A DNA stretch of 64,000 nucleotides from NCBI RefSeq assembly GCF_021654335.1, contig NZ_AP023423.1:1115001-1179000 (forward strand), read 5' to 3'. Each line of letters opens with the position of its first letter. Position 1 is the stretch's first letter. Under the pieces are notes generated by a model, which was given only the letters and a program-made list of their open reading frames with translations, was not told the origin of the DNA and searched no databases. This document shows, one piece after another, positions 54,190 to 62,128 of the stretch. A program made the translations under genes and the position numbers. The DNA is from Sideroxyarcus emersonii (GTDB taxonomy: Bacteria; Pseudomonadota; Gammaproteobacteria; Burkholderiales; Gallionellaceae).

Positions 54190-55356
54190 TCAGTCTTTCC
54201 CAAACAGGTCCCTGCTATAGACCTTGTCCGCCACATCCCGGATGTCGTCGGTGATGCGGTTGGCCACGATGACGTCGGCCTGCTTCTTGAATTGAGCCAG
54301 GTCGTTCACTACCCTGGAGTGGAAGAATTCCGGCTCCTTGAGCGCGGGTTCATACACGATCACCTCTATCCCCTTGGCCTTGATGCGTTTCATGATGCCC
54401 TGGATGCTGCTTGACCTGAAATTGTCGGAGCCGCTCTTCATGACCAGGCGGTGGATGCCGACCACGCCGGGGTTGCGCTTGATGATGCTTTCCGCGATGA
54501 AATCCTTGCGCGTTGTGTTGGACTCGACGATAGCATGGATCAGGTTCTGCGGCACGTCGCGGTAATTGGCCAGCAGCTGTTTGGTGTCCTTCGGCAGGCA
54601 GTAGCCGCCGTAACCGAACGAAGGGTTGTTGTAGTGGTCGCCGATGCGCGGATCGAGGCTCACCCCCTGGATGATCTGTTTCGTATCCAGTCCATGCGTG
54701 GCCGCGTAGGTGTCGAGCTCGTTGAAATAGGCCACGCGCATCGCGAGATAGGTGTTGGCAAACAGCTTGATCGCCTCGGCCTCGGTCGAGTCGGTAAACA
54801 GGGTCGGGATGTCCTGCTTGATCGCGCCTTGCTTCAGCAGGTTCGCGAAGGTCTCGGCACGCTTCGAGCGCTCGCCGACCACGATGCGGGACGGGTGCAG
54901 GTTGTCGTACAGCGCCTTGCCTTCGCGCAGGAATTCGGGCGAGAAGATGAGATTGTCGCACTTGAGTTGCTGCCTGAGCTTGGCGGTATAGCCGACCGGG
55001 ATGGTGGACTTGATGATCATCACCGCTTGCGGGTTGATGCTCAGCACATCCTTGATCACCGCCTCGATGGATTTCGTGTTGAAGTAGTTGGTTTCGGGGT
55101 CGTAATCGGTCGGCGTGGCGATGATGACGTATTCCGCACCGGTGTAGGCCTCGCGCTTGTCCAGCGTGGCCTTGAAATTGAGCTTTTTGTGCGTCAGGTA
55201 GTCCTCGATCTCGACATCTTCGATCGGCGACTGCTTGCGATTGAGCATTGCCACCTTTTCCGGAACGATGTCGATGGCCACGACTTCGTTGTGCTGGGCA
55301 AGCAGGATGGCGTTGGAAAGGCCTACGTAACCGGTACCGGCGATGGCGATTTTCAT
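54190..55356 (-). CDS. ugd: UDP-glucose 6-dehydrogenase
   Basis: NAD-dependent oxidation of UDP-glucose to UDP-glucuronate (EC 1.1.1.22), the first step toward UDP-L-Ara4N. The 388-aa short-form protein has [15 protein letters not shown] (NAD site), [30 protein letters not shown], the catalytic loop [15 protein letters not shown] with Cys, and a C-terminal Rossmann-like domain ([16 protein letters not shown]). Convergent with the arn/HDOD genes, so it is regulated separately. Confidence 0.95.
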   Translation of the reverse strand: MKIAIAGTGYVGLSNAILLAQHNEVVAIDIVPEKVAMLNRKQSPIEDVEIEDYLTHKKLNFKATLDKREAYTGAEYVIIATPTDYDPETNYFNTKSIEAVIKDVLSINPQAVMIIKSTIPVGYTAKLRQQLKCDNLIFSPEFLREGKALYDNLHPSRIVVGERSKRAETFANLLKQGAIKQDIPTLFTDSTEAEAIKLFANTYLAMRVAYFNELDTYAATHGLDTKQIIQGVSLDPRIGDHYNNPSFGYGGYCLPKDTKQLLANYRDVPQNLIHAIVESNTTRKDFIAESIIKRNPGVVGIHRLVMKSGSDNFRSSSIQGIMKRIKAKGIEVIVYEPALKEPEFFHSRVVNDLAQFKKQADVIVANRITDDIRDVADKVYSRDLFGKD

Positions 55357-55425
55357 GGAATGAACGTTAGCGTAATGTGAAAACGATGGCGCGCATTATA
55401 CGCGATGGAGGTTTACAGGCATCTT

Positions 55426-55815
55426 TCAGACTTGTGTCAGCGCGCGTTCGATCCTGGCATCCGCTTCTGCAGCCAATGCGACCAATTTGGCATCGCCCAT
55501 GATCTTCATCATTCCGGTCGGCTTGGCGAATTCGACCGACACCTTGCCCGGCGCGAATTCGCGGATCACCGCATTGCAGGGCAACAGGCTGGCCACGTCG
55601 CTGTTTGCGGTATACGCCTCGTAGGCCAGATTCGGGTTGCATGCGCCGAGGATCACGGTGGGGATGATCTCCTTGCCGGTTTTCTCCTTGATCTTGCTGT
55701 GCATGTCGATACGGGTGAGGATGCCGAAACCCTCGGCAGCGAGGGCTTTGGTGGCGCGCTCGATGGCATGGTCGAAGGTGTCGTGGATTTCGCGTTTGAA
55801 GTTGATGGCGGTCAT
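55426..55815 (-). CDS. DUF302 family protein
   Basis: 129-aa protein with the DUF302 fold: INFKREIHDTFDHAIERATKALAAEGFGILTRID, IPTVILGACNPNLAYEAY and LLPCNAVIREF. Family function is unknown; it is common next to redox or metal genes. AAGGAG precedes the ATG. Upstream is miaA on the same strand, and the 69 bp downstream lead to ugd. Confidence 0.92.
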   Translation of the reverse strand: MTAINFKREIHDTFDHAIERATKALAAEGFGILTRIDMHSKIKEKTGKEIIPTVILGACNPNLAYEAYTANSDVASLLPCNAVIREFAPGKVSVEFAKPTGMMKIMGDAKLVALAAEADARIERALTQV

Positions 55816-55835
55816 GGTGGTCTCCTTGTTCGGGT

Positions 55836-56777
55836 TCAATGGGCGATGCCAGCCTGTTCGGCGATGGTTAGGACAGCAGAGGCAAGCTCCGGTTTCAGGC
55901 AATCCAGTTCGATAATATCCGGTGTTGAGCGCAACCATGTCAGTTGGCGCTTGGCCAGTTGCCGTGTTGCGGCGATGCCGGTCTCCAGCAGTTGCGGTCC
56001 GGTGATCTCGTTTTCGATGAATTGCCAGGCTTGCCGATAGCCGACGCAGCGCATCGAAGTCATGTTCGGATGCAGTGTGTATTTTTTGCGCAAGCGATGC
56101 AACTCATCCACCAGCCCCTGTTCCAGCATCTCTGCGAAGCGAGTGGCAATGCGCTGGTGCAGCACGGCGCGGTCGGAAGGGATGAGCGCAATGGGCAGGA
56201 TGCGGTAGGGCAGCGGGTTCTGTTCCTGCTGCTTGAGCAGCACCGACATCGGCTGGCCGCTGAGTCGGTAGATCTCCATTGCGCGCTGGATGCGCTGCGT
56301 GTCGGTGGAATGCAGCCGGGCGGCGGTTTCGGCATCCACCTCGGCCAGCCTGGCGTGCAGGTGTTCGATACCTTGCTGCGCGATCTCGGCATCCAGCTCG
56401 GCGCGCAGTGCGGCATCGGCTTGCGGCAACGGGCTCAGGCCTTCGCGCAGCGCCTTGAAATAGAGCATGGTCCCCCCCACCAGCAGCGGGACCTTGCCGC
56501 GCGCGGTGATGTCCGCCATCAGGCGCAACGCGTCATGGCGAAAGGCCGCGGCGGAATAGGCTTCGGTGGGAGGGATGATGTCGATCAGGTGGTGCGGTGC
56601 GCGGGCCAGCGTGGCGGCATCCGGTTTGGCGGTGCCGATGTCCATGTCACGGAACACCAGTGCCGAATCCACGCTGATGAGTTCCACCGGAAGTTTTTGC
56701 ACCAGTTCCACGGCGACGCCGGTCTTGCCGCTGGCGGTGGGGCCCATCAGGAAGATTGCAGGGGGCAGAATGTTCAT
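55836..56777 (-). CDS. miaA: tRNA dimethylallyltransferase
   Basis: Adds dimethylallyl to A37 of UNN-reading tRNAs (EC 2.5.1.75). The 313-aa protein shows the P-loop [28 protein letters not shown], the HHLIDI motif and the C-terminal [11 protein letters not shown]. The start is ATG 56777; the frame is open upstream into a REP element (translated as LDSGLRRND), which is not part of the enzyme. In many proteobacteria mutL lies immediately upstream; here about 5.3 kb separates them. Confidence 0.96.
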   Translation of the reverse strand: MNILPPAIFLMGPTASGKTGVAVELVQKLPVELISVDSALVFRDMDIGTAKPDAATLARAPHHLIDIIPPTEAYSAAAFRHDALRLMADITARGKVPLLVGGTMLYFKALREGLSPLPQADAALRAELDAEIAQQGIEHLHARLAEVDAETAARLHSTDTQRIQRAMEIYRLSGQPMSVLLKQQEQNPLPYRILPIALIPSDRAVLHQRIATRFAEMLEQGLVDELHRLRKKYTLHPNMTSMRCVGYRQAWQFIENEITGPQLLETGIAATRQLAKRQLTWLRSTPDIIELDCLKPELASAVLTIAEQAGIAH

Positions 56778-56804
56778 CCCAAATAATCCGTTAGGACAAA
56801 GCGA

Positions 56805-56958
56805 GTCATTCCGGCGCAGGCCGGAATCCAGTGAAACAAGACCACCGCGCAGCGACACAACCAGCTGTCCCGCTTCGCGGGAATCATTTTTTCAACTGGA
56901 TGGCCGTCCCTCGAAACTGCGGCCGCTGGCCTTGTTTTCCGGCCTGCGCCGGAATGAC
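56805..56958. repeat. REP-like inverted pair upstream of miaA
   Basis: A good REP unit, GTCATTCCGGCGCAGGCCGG with trailing AATCCAG (56805-56831), and its inverse TTCCGGCCTGCGCCGGAATGAC (56937-56958) flank about 105 bases. They form the classical bacterial-interspersed pair in the miaA-MFS gap. Confidence 0.75.
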
Positions 56959-56979
56959 GGGGGAAATCAATGTTGGCGT

Positions 56980-58260
56980 TCATGCCAACTCCTGATGTCG
57001 CGTCTCGTGTATCGCCAACACGGCCAGCACGCTGATCGCCGCCGCGACCGAAATGTATCCGCCCACCCAGGCAAGGCCGCCATGCTGCACCAGTTGCTGT
57101 GCGAGGTAAGGCGCCAGCGACGCGCCGAGGATGCCGCCCAGATTGTAGGCCGCGCCTGCGCCGGTATAGCGCACGGCGGTCGGGAACAGTTCCGGCAGCA
57201 GCGCGCCCATCGGTGCAAACGTCGCACCCATCAGGAACAGTTCCAGGCTCAGGAACACAGTGATCGACACCGGCGAACCGCTGTTAAGCAGTGGCTCCAT
57301 CAGAAAACCGGACAGCAGCGCGGCAATACCCGCAACCAGCAACACCGGGCGGCGGCCATAATGGTCGCCCAGCCAGGCGGAGAGCGGCGTGGCGGCTGCC
57401 ATGAAGACGACCGCGATACACAGCATGCCTAGGAATTGCGGACGCGGGATGCCGAGCTTGCTGACGCCGTAGCTCAGCGAGAACACCGTGGTGATGTAGA
57501 ACAAGGCGTAACACACCACCATGATCAGCGCGCCCAGGATCAGCGGCTTGGCGTGGTGTGCGAACAGCGGAACCAGCGGCAGCTTCACCGGAGGGTTCGC
57601 CTTCAGTGCCCGGGTGAATACCGGCGTCTCTTCCAGCTTGAGCCGCACATAAAGCCCGATCGCCACCAGCACCGCGCTGGCAAGGAAGGGGATGCGCCAG
57701 CCCCAGGCGCGGAACTCGGCATCGCTGAGCAGATTCGCCAGTAACAGGAAACTGCCCACCGCGAACAGGAAGCCGACAGGAGGGCCAAGCTGCGGGAACA
57801 TGCCGAACCAGCCGCGTTTGCCCTTGGGCGCATATTCCGCTGCCAGCAAGGCCGCGCCGCCCCATTCGCCACCAAGTCCGATGCCCTGGCCGAAGCGCAG
57901 CAGGCACAGCAGCAAAGGTGCCACCCAGCCGACGGCTTCATAACTCGGCAGCACGCCGATCAGCGTGGTGGAGGTACCCATCACCAGCAGCGACGCCACC
58001 AGCGTCGTCTTGCGCCCGATGCGGTCGCCGAAATGGCCGAACAGCAGCGCACCGAAAGGGCGTGCGACGAAGGCGATGCCGAAGGTGAGGAAGGCGTTGA
58101 GTGCCTGCACTGCCGGATCGCTGTTGGGAAAGAACACCGGGCCTATCACCATCGCCACGGCGAGGCCGTAGATGTAGAAATCGTAGAACTCGATGGCGGT
58201 GCCGATGAAGGAGGCGAAGGCGATGCGGGTGGTAAATGAACGTTGAGTGGTGGTATTCAA
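56980..58260 (-). CDS. MFS transporter, metabolite:H+ symporter family
   Basis: 426-aa MHS-type transporter with about 12 helices. The signature loop reads RPFGALLFGHFGDRIGRKTT, and the N terminus IAFASFIGTAIEFYDFYIYG is typical of ProP/ShiA-like members. A carboxylate or small organic ion is the likely cargo; not assignable. The start is a TTG at 58260 with no ribosome site and no alternative Met before residue 37. The TIR gene ends 13 bp upstream, so the original start region may have been lost when that module inserted. Confidence 0.85.
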   Translation of the reverse strand: MNTTTQRSFTTRIAFASFIGTAIEFYDFYIYGLAVAMVIGPVFFPNSDPAVQALNAFLTFGIAFVARPFGALLFGHFGDRIGRKTTLVASLLVMGTSTTLIGVLPSYEAVGWVAPLLLCLLRFGQGIGLGGEWGGAALLAAEYAPKGKRGWFGMFPQLGPPVGFLFAVGSFLLLANLLSDAEFRAWGWRIPFLASAVLVAIGLYVRLKLEETPVFTRALKANPPVKLPLVPLFAHHAKPLILGALIMVVCYALFYITTVFSLSYGVSKLGIPRPQFLGMLCIAVVFMAAATPLSAWLGDHYGRRPVLLVAGIAALLSGFLMEPLLNSGSPVSITVFLSLELFLMGATFAPMGALLPELFPTAVRYTGAGAAYNLGGILGASLAPYLAQQLVQHGGLAWVGGYISVAAAISVLAVLAIHETRHQELA

Positions 58261-58273
58261 TTTACTAACTTGG

Positions 58274-58735
58274 CTATTTTTTTGTAATTAAATAGAGAAA
58301 TCCAAAAAACAAAGCGGCTACAACAACACCGGCCATGAAGTCATTGGAACGAACTGTTTGTGCGATTTTATGAAAGATAGGCTGAAGTGATTCGATATTC
58401 CCGTTACGCATATCCACTGCTTGTTGTTCTTTAGCCCATGCAGGAAGCTCTTCAGGCGAAATTTCCCAAATGACAGGAATTACGGTTTTTCCGGAAAAAA
58501 TTGCAGCGCCAACTTCTTGTTGAACTGCAGGTGATTTGATGGCTGCCTTCGATGCTAAGAAGAGTACCCATTGGGAACTACGCATGTTTTTTATTATCTC
58601 CTCGGACCATTTTGCGCCAGGATCGATAGATAACTCAGCCATAAAAGTCTTTACGCCAGCCAAAGATAGCGAGGTGTGAATTTGTTGGGCAATTTGTGAA
58701 TCTTTGGTCGAATAGCTAATAAAAACATCTGTCAT
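58274..58735 (-). CDS. TIR-domain protein with C-terminal membrane anchor
   Basis: 153-aa protein. TIR domain at 1-125: TDVFISYSTKDSQIA at the start, VLFLASKAAIKSP, and Glu74 in VQQEVGAA at the position of the catalytic Glu of NAD-cleaving TIRs. A single membrane helix follows (about 133-150, FMAGVVVAALFFGFLYLI). Bacterial TIRs often act as NADase effectors in anti-phage defence; no sensor gene is adjacent. AT-richer than neighbours, suggesting transfer. It ends 13 bp before the MFS start. Confidence 0.85.
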   Translation of the reverse strand: MTDVFISYSTKDSQIAQQIHTSLSLAGVKTFMAELSIDPGAKWSEEIIKNMRSSQWVLFLASKAAIKSPAVQQEVGAAIFSGKTVIPVIWEISPEELPAWAKEQQAVDMRNGNIESLQPIFHKIAQTVRSNDFMAGVVVAALFFGFLYLITKK

Positions 58736-58767
58736 AACTTGCCCCCAGAATTAATAATCAAACATTC

Positions 58768-58931
58768 TTACTTCCCTCGCATGAACATCGCATCCAACTC
58801 CGCCAGCTTCACTAGGAACCAGGTCGGCCGTCCGTGGTTGCACTGGTCAGCGCGTTCCGTCTGTTCCATCTCGCGCAGAATGGCGTTCATCTCGGGTAAT
58901 GAGAGCTGCTGGTTGGCGCGCACGGCAGAAT
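58768..58931 (-). pseudogene. Diverged copy of mutL 3' end (54 codons plus stop)
   Basis: Reads in frame as the last 54 residues of Mut[21 protein letters not shown] onward, then [20 protein letters not shown] and MRGK-stop, with two substitutions against the intact MutL (Gln to Leu, Thr to Lys). By eye it differs from the true mutL end at about 25 of 160 bases, so it is not a recent copy. The stop is TAA rather than TGA. No start codon. It lies between the HepT gene and the TIR gene. See also 59716. Confidence 0.88.
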
Positions 58932-58944
58932 AGATCGAAAAGGG

Positions 58945-59307
58945 TTAGCTCGCTTGTTCGAGCAGCTTGCGGATTTGCTCATGCAATTCGTTCAAGTCGG
59001 TGTGTATGGTTTTCCAGACGATTTCCAGATCGACCTTGAAGTAGCCATGCGACACGCGGTTGCGCATGGTGTAGAGGACTGACCAGGGCACTTCCGGGTG
59101 GGCTGCGGCGAATAGTGCATGATGGCGTTCGATGTTGCGGGCGGCTTCGCCGATGATCTCGAAATTGCGGATGACGGCATCCTGAGTCTTCCTGTCTTTA
59201 AGGAAAGACACTTCGTTCATGTCCGCAACATACTCGTGGATACGTTCGATGGCCTCGACGATGTGACCGAGATAGTCCGGTATGCGCAGGACGTCCGCTT
59301 TGCTCAT
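58945..59307 (-). CDS. hepT: HepT-type toxin (HEPN RNase)
   Basis: 120-aa HEPN-domain toxin of the MNT/HepT system. The catalytic RX4-6H motif is RNRVSHGY (82-89), and the helix EIIGEAARNIERH is typical. HepT is an RNase held inactive when the MNT partner adds AMP units to its Tyr in the motif. It overlaps the MNT gene by four bases (ATGA), so the antitoxin is made first. A mutL 3'-end copy begins 14 bp downstream. Confidence 0.9.
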   Translation of the reverse strand: MSKADVLRIPDYLGHIVEAIERIHEYVADMNEVSFLKDRKTQDAVIRNFEIIGEAARNIERHHALFAAAHPEVPWSVLYTMRNRVSHGYFKVDLEIVWKTIHTDLNELHEQIRKLLEQAS

Positions 59308-59594
59308 ACCGCAACGGCTTCCGCCATCACTTGAGCGCGGAATTTATCGGGCAGCGCGTTTGGGGTCAGTACATCCACGCCGACATGGAGCAGTTGTTCA
59401 ACCTCGATCTGGATTCTTGCAATATCCATCAGCGTGGTTTCAGCCGTCGGCTCGACCAGCAAATCAAGGTCGCTGTCTTCGGTGTCGCTTCCATGCAAAG
59501 TTGAGCCGAACACCCGCACATTGCGCACACGATGGCGCAAGGCGATCTCGCGGATCGCATCGCGGTGTGTTTGCAAGGCAAGTGAAGGGCGCAT
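59304..59594 (-). CDS. mntA: MntA-type minimal nucleotidyltransferase antitoxin
   Basis: 96-aa minimal nucleotidyltransferase. The catalytic motif GSTLHGSDTEDSDLDLLVE (GSx10DxD, residues 30-44) is intact. In characterised MNT/HepT pairs it AMPylates the HepT toxin. It precedes hepT with a four-base overlap. A 75-bp mutL 3'-end copy lies 122 bp upstream (59716-59790). Confidence 0.9.
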   Translation of the reverse strand: MRPSLALQTHRDAIREIALRHRVRNVRVFGSTLHGSDTEDSDLDLLVEPTAETTLMDIARIQIEVEQLLHVGVDVLTPNALPDKFRAQVMAEAVAV

Positions 59595-59715
59595 TTTCCG
59601 ATGAGTTATCGTGTTGATTGGCCGGATTATATCTACAAGCTTTGGTGCGGTGTCTGGTTTTATATACCCGGATTGGGCACCTTGCTACCCAATTCGGGCA
59701 GGAGAGGTTGGCAAT

Positions 59716-59790
59716 TTACTTTCCACGCATGAACATCGCATCCAGTTCCGCCAGCGTGACCTGGAACCAGGTCGGCCGGCCATAGTTGCA
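59716..59790 (-). pseudogene. Short copy of mutL 3' end
   Basis: 75 bp that read [20 protein letters not shown] then MRGK and a TAA stop, the last 24 residues of MutL with one change (His to Tyr). Only about four bases differ from the true mutL end over the 75. The stop is TAA, like the copy at 58768, whereas the intact mutL uses TGA. It lies between the GGDEF-EAL gene and the mntA promoter region and has no upstream coding sequence. Confidence 0.88.
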
Positions 59791-59824
59791 CCGGCCGGCG
59801 AGTCATTCCATACGGTGCAGCCAT

Positions 59825-62116
59825 TTATTCACCAGAAGCCGCTGATTGTTTTTCGAGCAGTTTTTCAAAATCCGCCGCAGGCACCGGTATGGAAAACAGG
59901 TAACCCTGCCCGTAGTCGCACCCCGCTTCCAGCAAGATGGCGCTTTGCCGTTCCGTTTCCACTCCTTCCGCAATGACCTGTATGCCGAGCTTGTGCGCCA
60001 TGACGATGATTGCCTCGGATAGCGCAAGATCACTGGGGTCATTTTCGATATCGCGCACGAAGGATTGATCAATCTTCAGGAAATCTGCGTCGAACTTCTT
60101 CAGGTAGGAAAGGGAAGAATAGCCAGTGCCGAAGTCGTCTATGGATATCTGGATGCCCGCCGCACGGTATATGGCCAGCTGGGCGGCGATGAGCGGGTTT
60201 GAGTTCAGGATCAGGCTTTCTGTGATTTCGATCACGATGCATTCGCCGGGCAAGCCGATTTCCCAAAGATAATCGATCCACCCGTTCGCGTACGCAATGC
60301 TGTGAAACTGGACAGAAGACTTGTTGATGCTGATCTGTATGTTGCTCCTGAATTTGTCGCTCCATTGCTTTGCGCGCATCGCCGCTTCGCGGAAAACCCA
60401 ATCCCCGATTTCGATGATCAGGCCGGATTCCTCGGCCAGCGGAATGAACTCGACCGGACTGATGGTTCCAAGTTCGGGATGTTCCCAGCGCAGCAATGCT
60501 TCGGCTTTTGCGATGCGCCCATCCTGCAGGCGGACGATAGGCTGGAACACCAGGCGCAGCTGGCCTTCGCTGACAGCCACACGAAGGTCATTGGTCAGCC
60601 TGCGGTGCAACAACGCAGTTTCCTGCATCGCGTTGGTGAAGAATTCGTAACGATCTCCACCCGCCTTCTTGGCTGAGAACATCGCCCGGTCGGCATTCTT
60701 GATCAATTCTCCCGCGTCTTCTGCGTCCGTTGGGAAATAGGCAATTCCGATGCTGGCCGAGATATATGCGCCCTCTCCATCCAGCTTGAAGGGCTCTCTC
60801 AGCTTTTGAACGATGGTTTCCGCGACGCGCACCACGTGTTCGGCATCCGGGAAATCGGGCAAGATGATCGAGAACTCGTCTCCCCCCGTTCGGGCCACCG
60901 TGTCCGCCATGCGCACACAGGGCATGATCCGGCTGGTGGCTTCGAGCAGCAGCAGGTCGCCATACGAATGGCCCAGCGTATCGTTCACTTCGTTGAACTT
61001 GTCCAGGTCGACGATGAGCAGCGCGATGCCAGAATGGTCGCGACGCTCCTTCTTGATTTCCTGTTCCAGCCGGTCACGGAACAATCTGCGGTTCGGCAAC
61101 GAGGTTAGCGTGTCGTAGTTTGCATGCTTCCATGCCATTTCCTCGGCCCGCTTCTGGTCTGTGACGTCGGAGTAAAGGCCCACGTAACGGAATGGATTGC
61201 CCTGGTCATCGTGGATCGTATTGATGGTCAGCCACTTCAGATATTCCTCGCCATTCTTGCGCCGGTTGTATATTTCGCCCTGCCAATGACCAGATGTGGC
61301 GAGTGCCTCCCACATCTGCTTGTGGACAGAGCGGTCGTTGCGGCCAGAATTGAATTCCTGTGCGTTCATGGCGATGATTTCGTTGAGTTCGTATCCGCTC
61401 ATTTTTTTAAAAGCCGCGTTGCATGCGACGACGATTCCATGCGTATCCGTAATGAGTACGGCATCGCCTATTGCCTGGTACACCATGCTGGCAATTTGAA
61501 GTTCATTAGTCAGCCTGATTGATTTGGTCAAGGTATCGTTGAGGTAGGTGGCGCTGCTGTTCACGCCATACAGATAGATCAGGGCAATAACACCGAATAT
61601 CCAGTCAAACAATTGTGTGGCTGAAAGGAATGAAGCCAGAGCGACCGAAATGATCATGGGGGCAGCGTAAATCCGGTAAAGCCGGATGCGCGGTGCGAGT
61701 GTGGAAATTGCCGCGGCCGACATGGCTGCTGCTACAAGAGCTGCCAGGAAACGCTCGTTCGCGCTTGCGCCGAAACTGAAACCCAGGATTCCCATGGCCC
61801 ACAATGCGCCCAAAGCCACAACCAGTATCGTGTATCGGCTCGACCAGGCTGTCGCGTCCACAGCGTGTGCGGCTTCATCATGAAAGAAGCGGCGCGCCAT
61901 GCCCAGCCGAATTGTCGAAACGAGCAGGAGCGCCAGCCACCAGATGATCCAGATGGTGAAATGGTTTGACTGGATTGCGGCGGCGACCAGGATCAGGGAA
62001 GAAGATGCGGTCGCAATAAACCCGACACCGGAATTGCGGGAAATCAGGTGTAATTTCCGAATCAGGGTTTCCGACTCGACATCTGTTGTTTCATTGTTTT
62101 TTGCACTCGCTTTCAA
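59825..62116 (-). CDS. Membrane-bound PAS-GGDEF-EAL protein
   Basis: 763-aa c-di-GMP enzyme with about six N-terminal membrane helices (residues 30-190), a PAS domain (about 210-330, with DAVLITDTHGIVVACN), a GGDEF domain (TGGDEFSII) with the inhibitory I-site RMAD five residues before GGDEF, and an EAL domain (AEALLRWEHP, then the DDFGTGYSSL and GVETERQ motifs). Both active-site motifs are intact, so cyclase and phosphodiesterase are both possible. It starts at a TTG 62116 preceded by GGGGAG, 12 bp after the mutL stop. First module after the mutL 3' end. Confidence 0.93.
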   Translation of the reverse strand: MKASAKNNETTDVESETLIRKLHLISRNSGVGFIATASSSLILVAAAIQSNHFTIWIIWWLALLLVSTIRLGMARRFFHDEAAHAVDATAWSSRYTILVVALGALWAMGILGFSFGASANERFLAALVAAAMSAAAISTLAPRIRLYRIYAAPMIISVALASFLSATQLFDWIFGVIALIYLYGVNSSATYLNDTLTKSIRLTNELQIASMVYQAIGDAVLITDTHGIVVACNAAFKKMSGYELNEIIAMNAQEFNSGRNDRSVHKQMWEALATSGHWQGEIYNRRKNGEEYLKWLTINTIHDDQGNPFRYVGLYSDVTDQKRAEEMAWKHANYDTLTSLPNRRLFRDRLEQEIKKERRDHSGIALLIVDLDKFNEVNDTLGHSYGDLLLLEATSRIMPCVRMADTVARTGGDEFSIILPDFPDAEHVVRVAETIVQKLREPFKLDGEGAYISASIGIAYFPTDAEDAGELIKNADRAMFSAKKAGGDRYEFFTNAMQETALLHRRLTNDLRVAVSEGQLRLVFQPIVRLQDGRIAKAEALLRWEHPELGTISPVEFIPLAEESGLIIEIGDWVFREAAMRAKQWSDKFRSNIQISINKSSVQFHSIAYANGWIDYLWEIGLPGECIVIEITESLILNSNPLIAAQLAIYRAAGIQISIDDFGTGYSSLSYLKKFDADFLKIDQSFVRDIENDPSDLALSEAIIVMAHKLGIQVIAEGVETERQSAILLEAGCDYGQGYLFSIPVPAADFEKLLEKQSAASGE

Positions 62117-62128
62117 TGTGCTCCCCGA

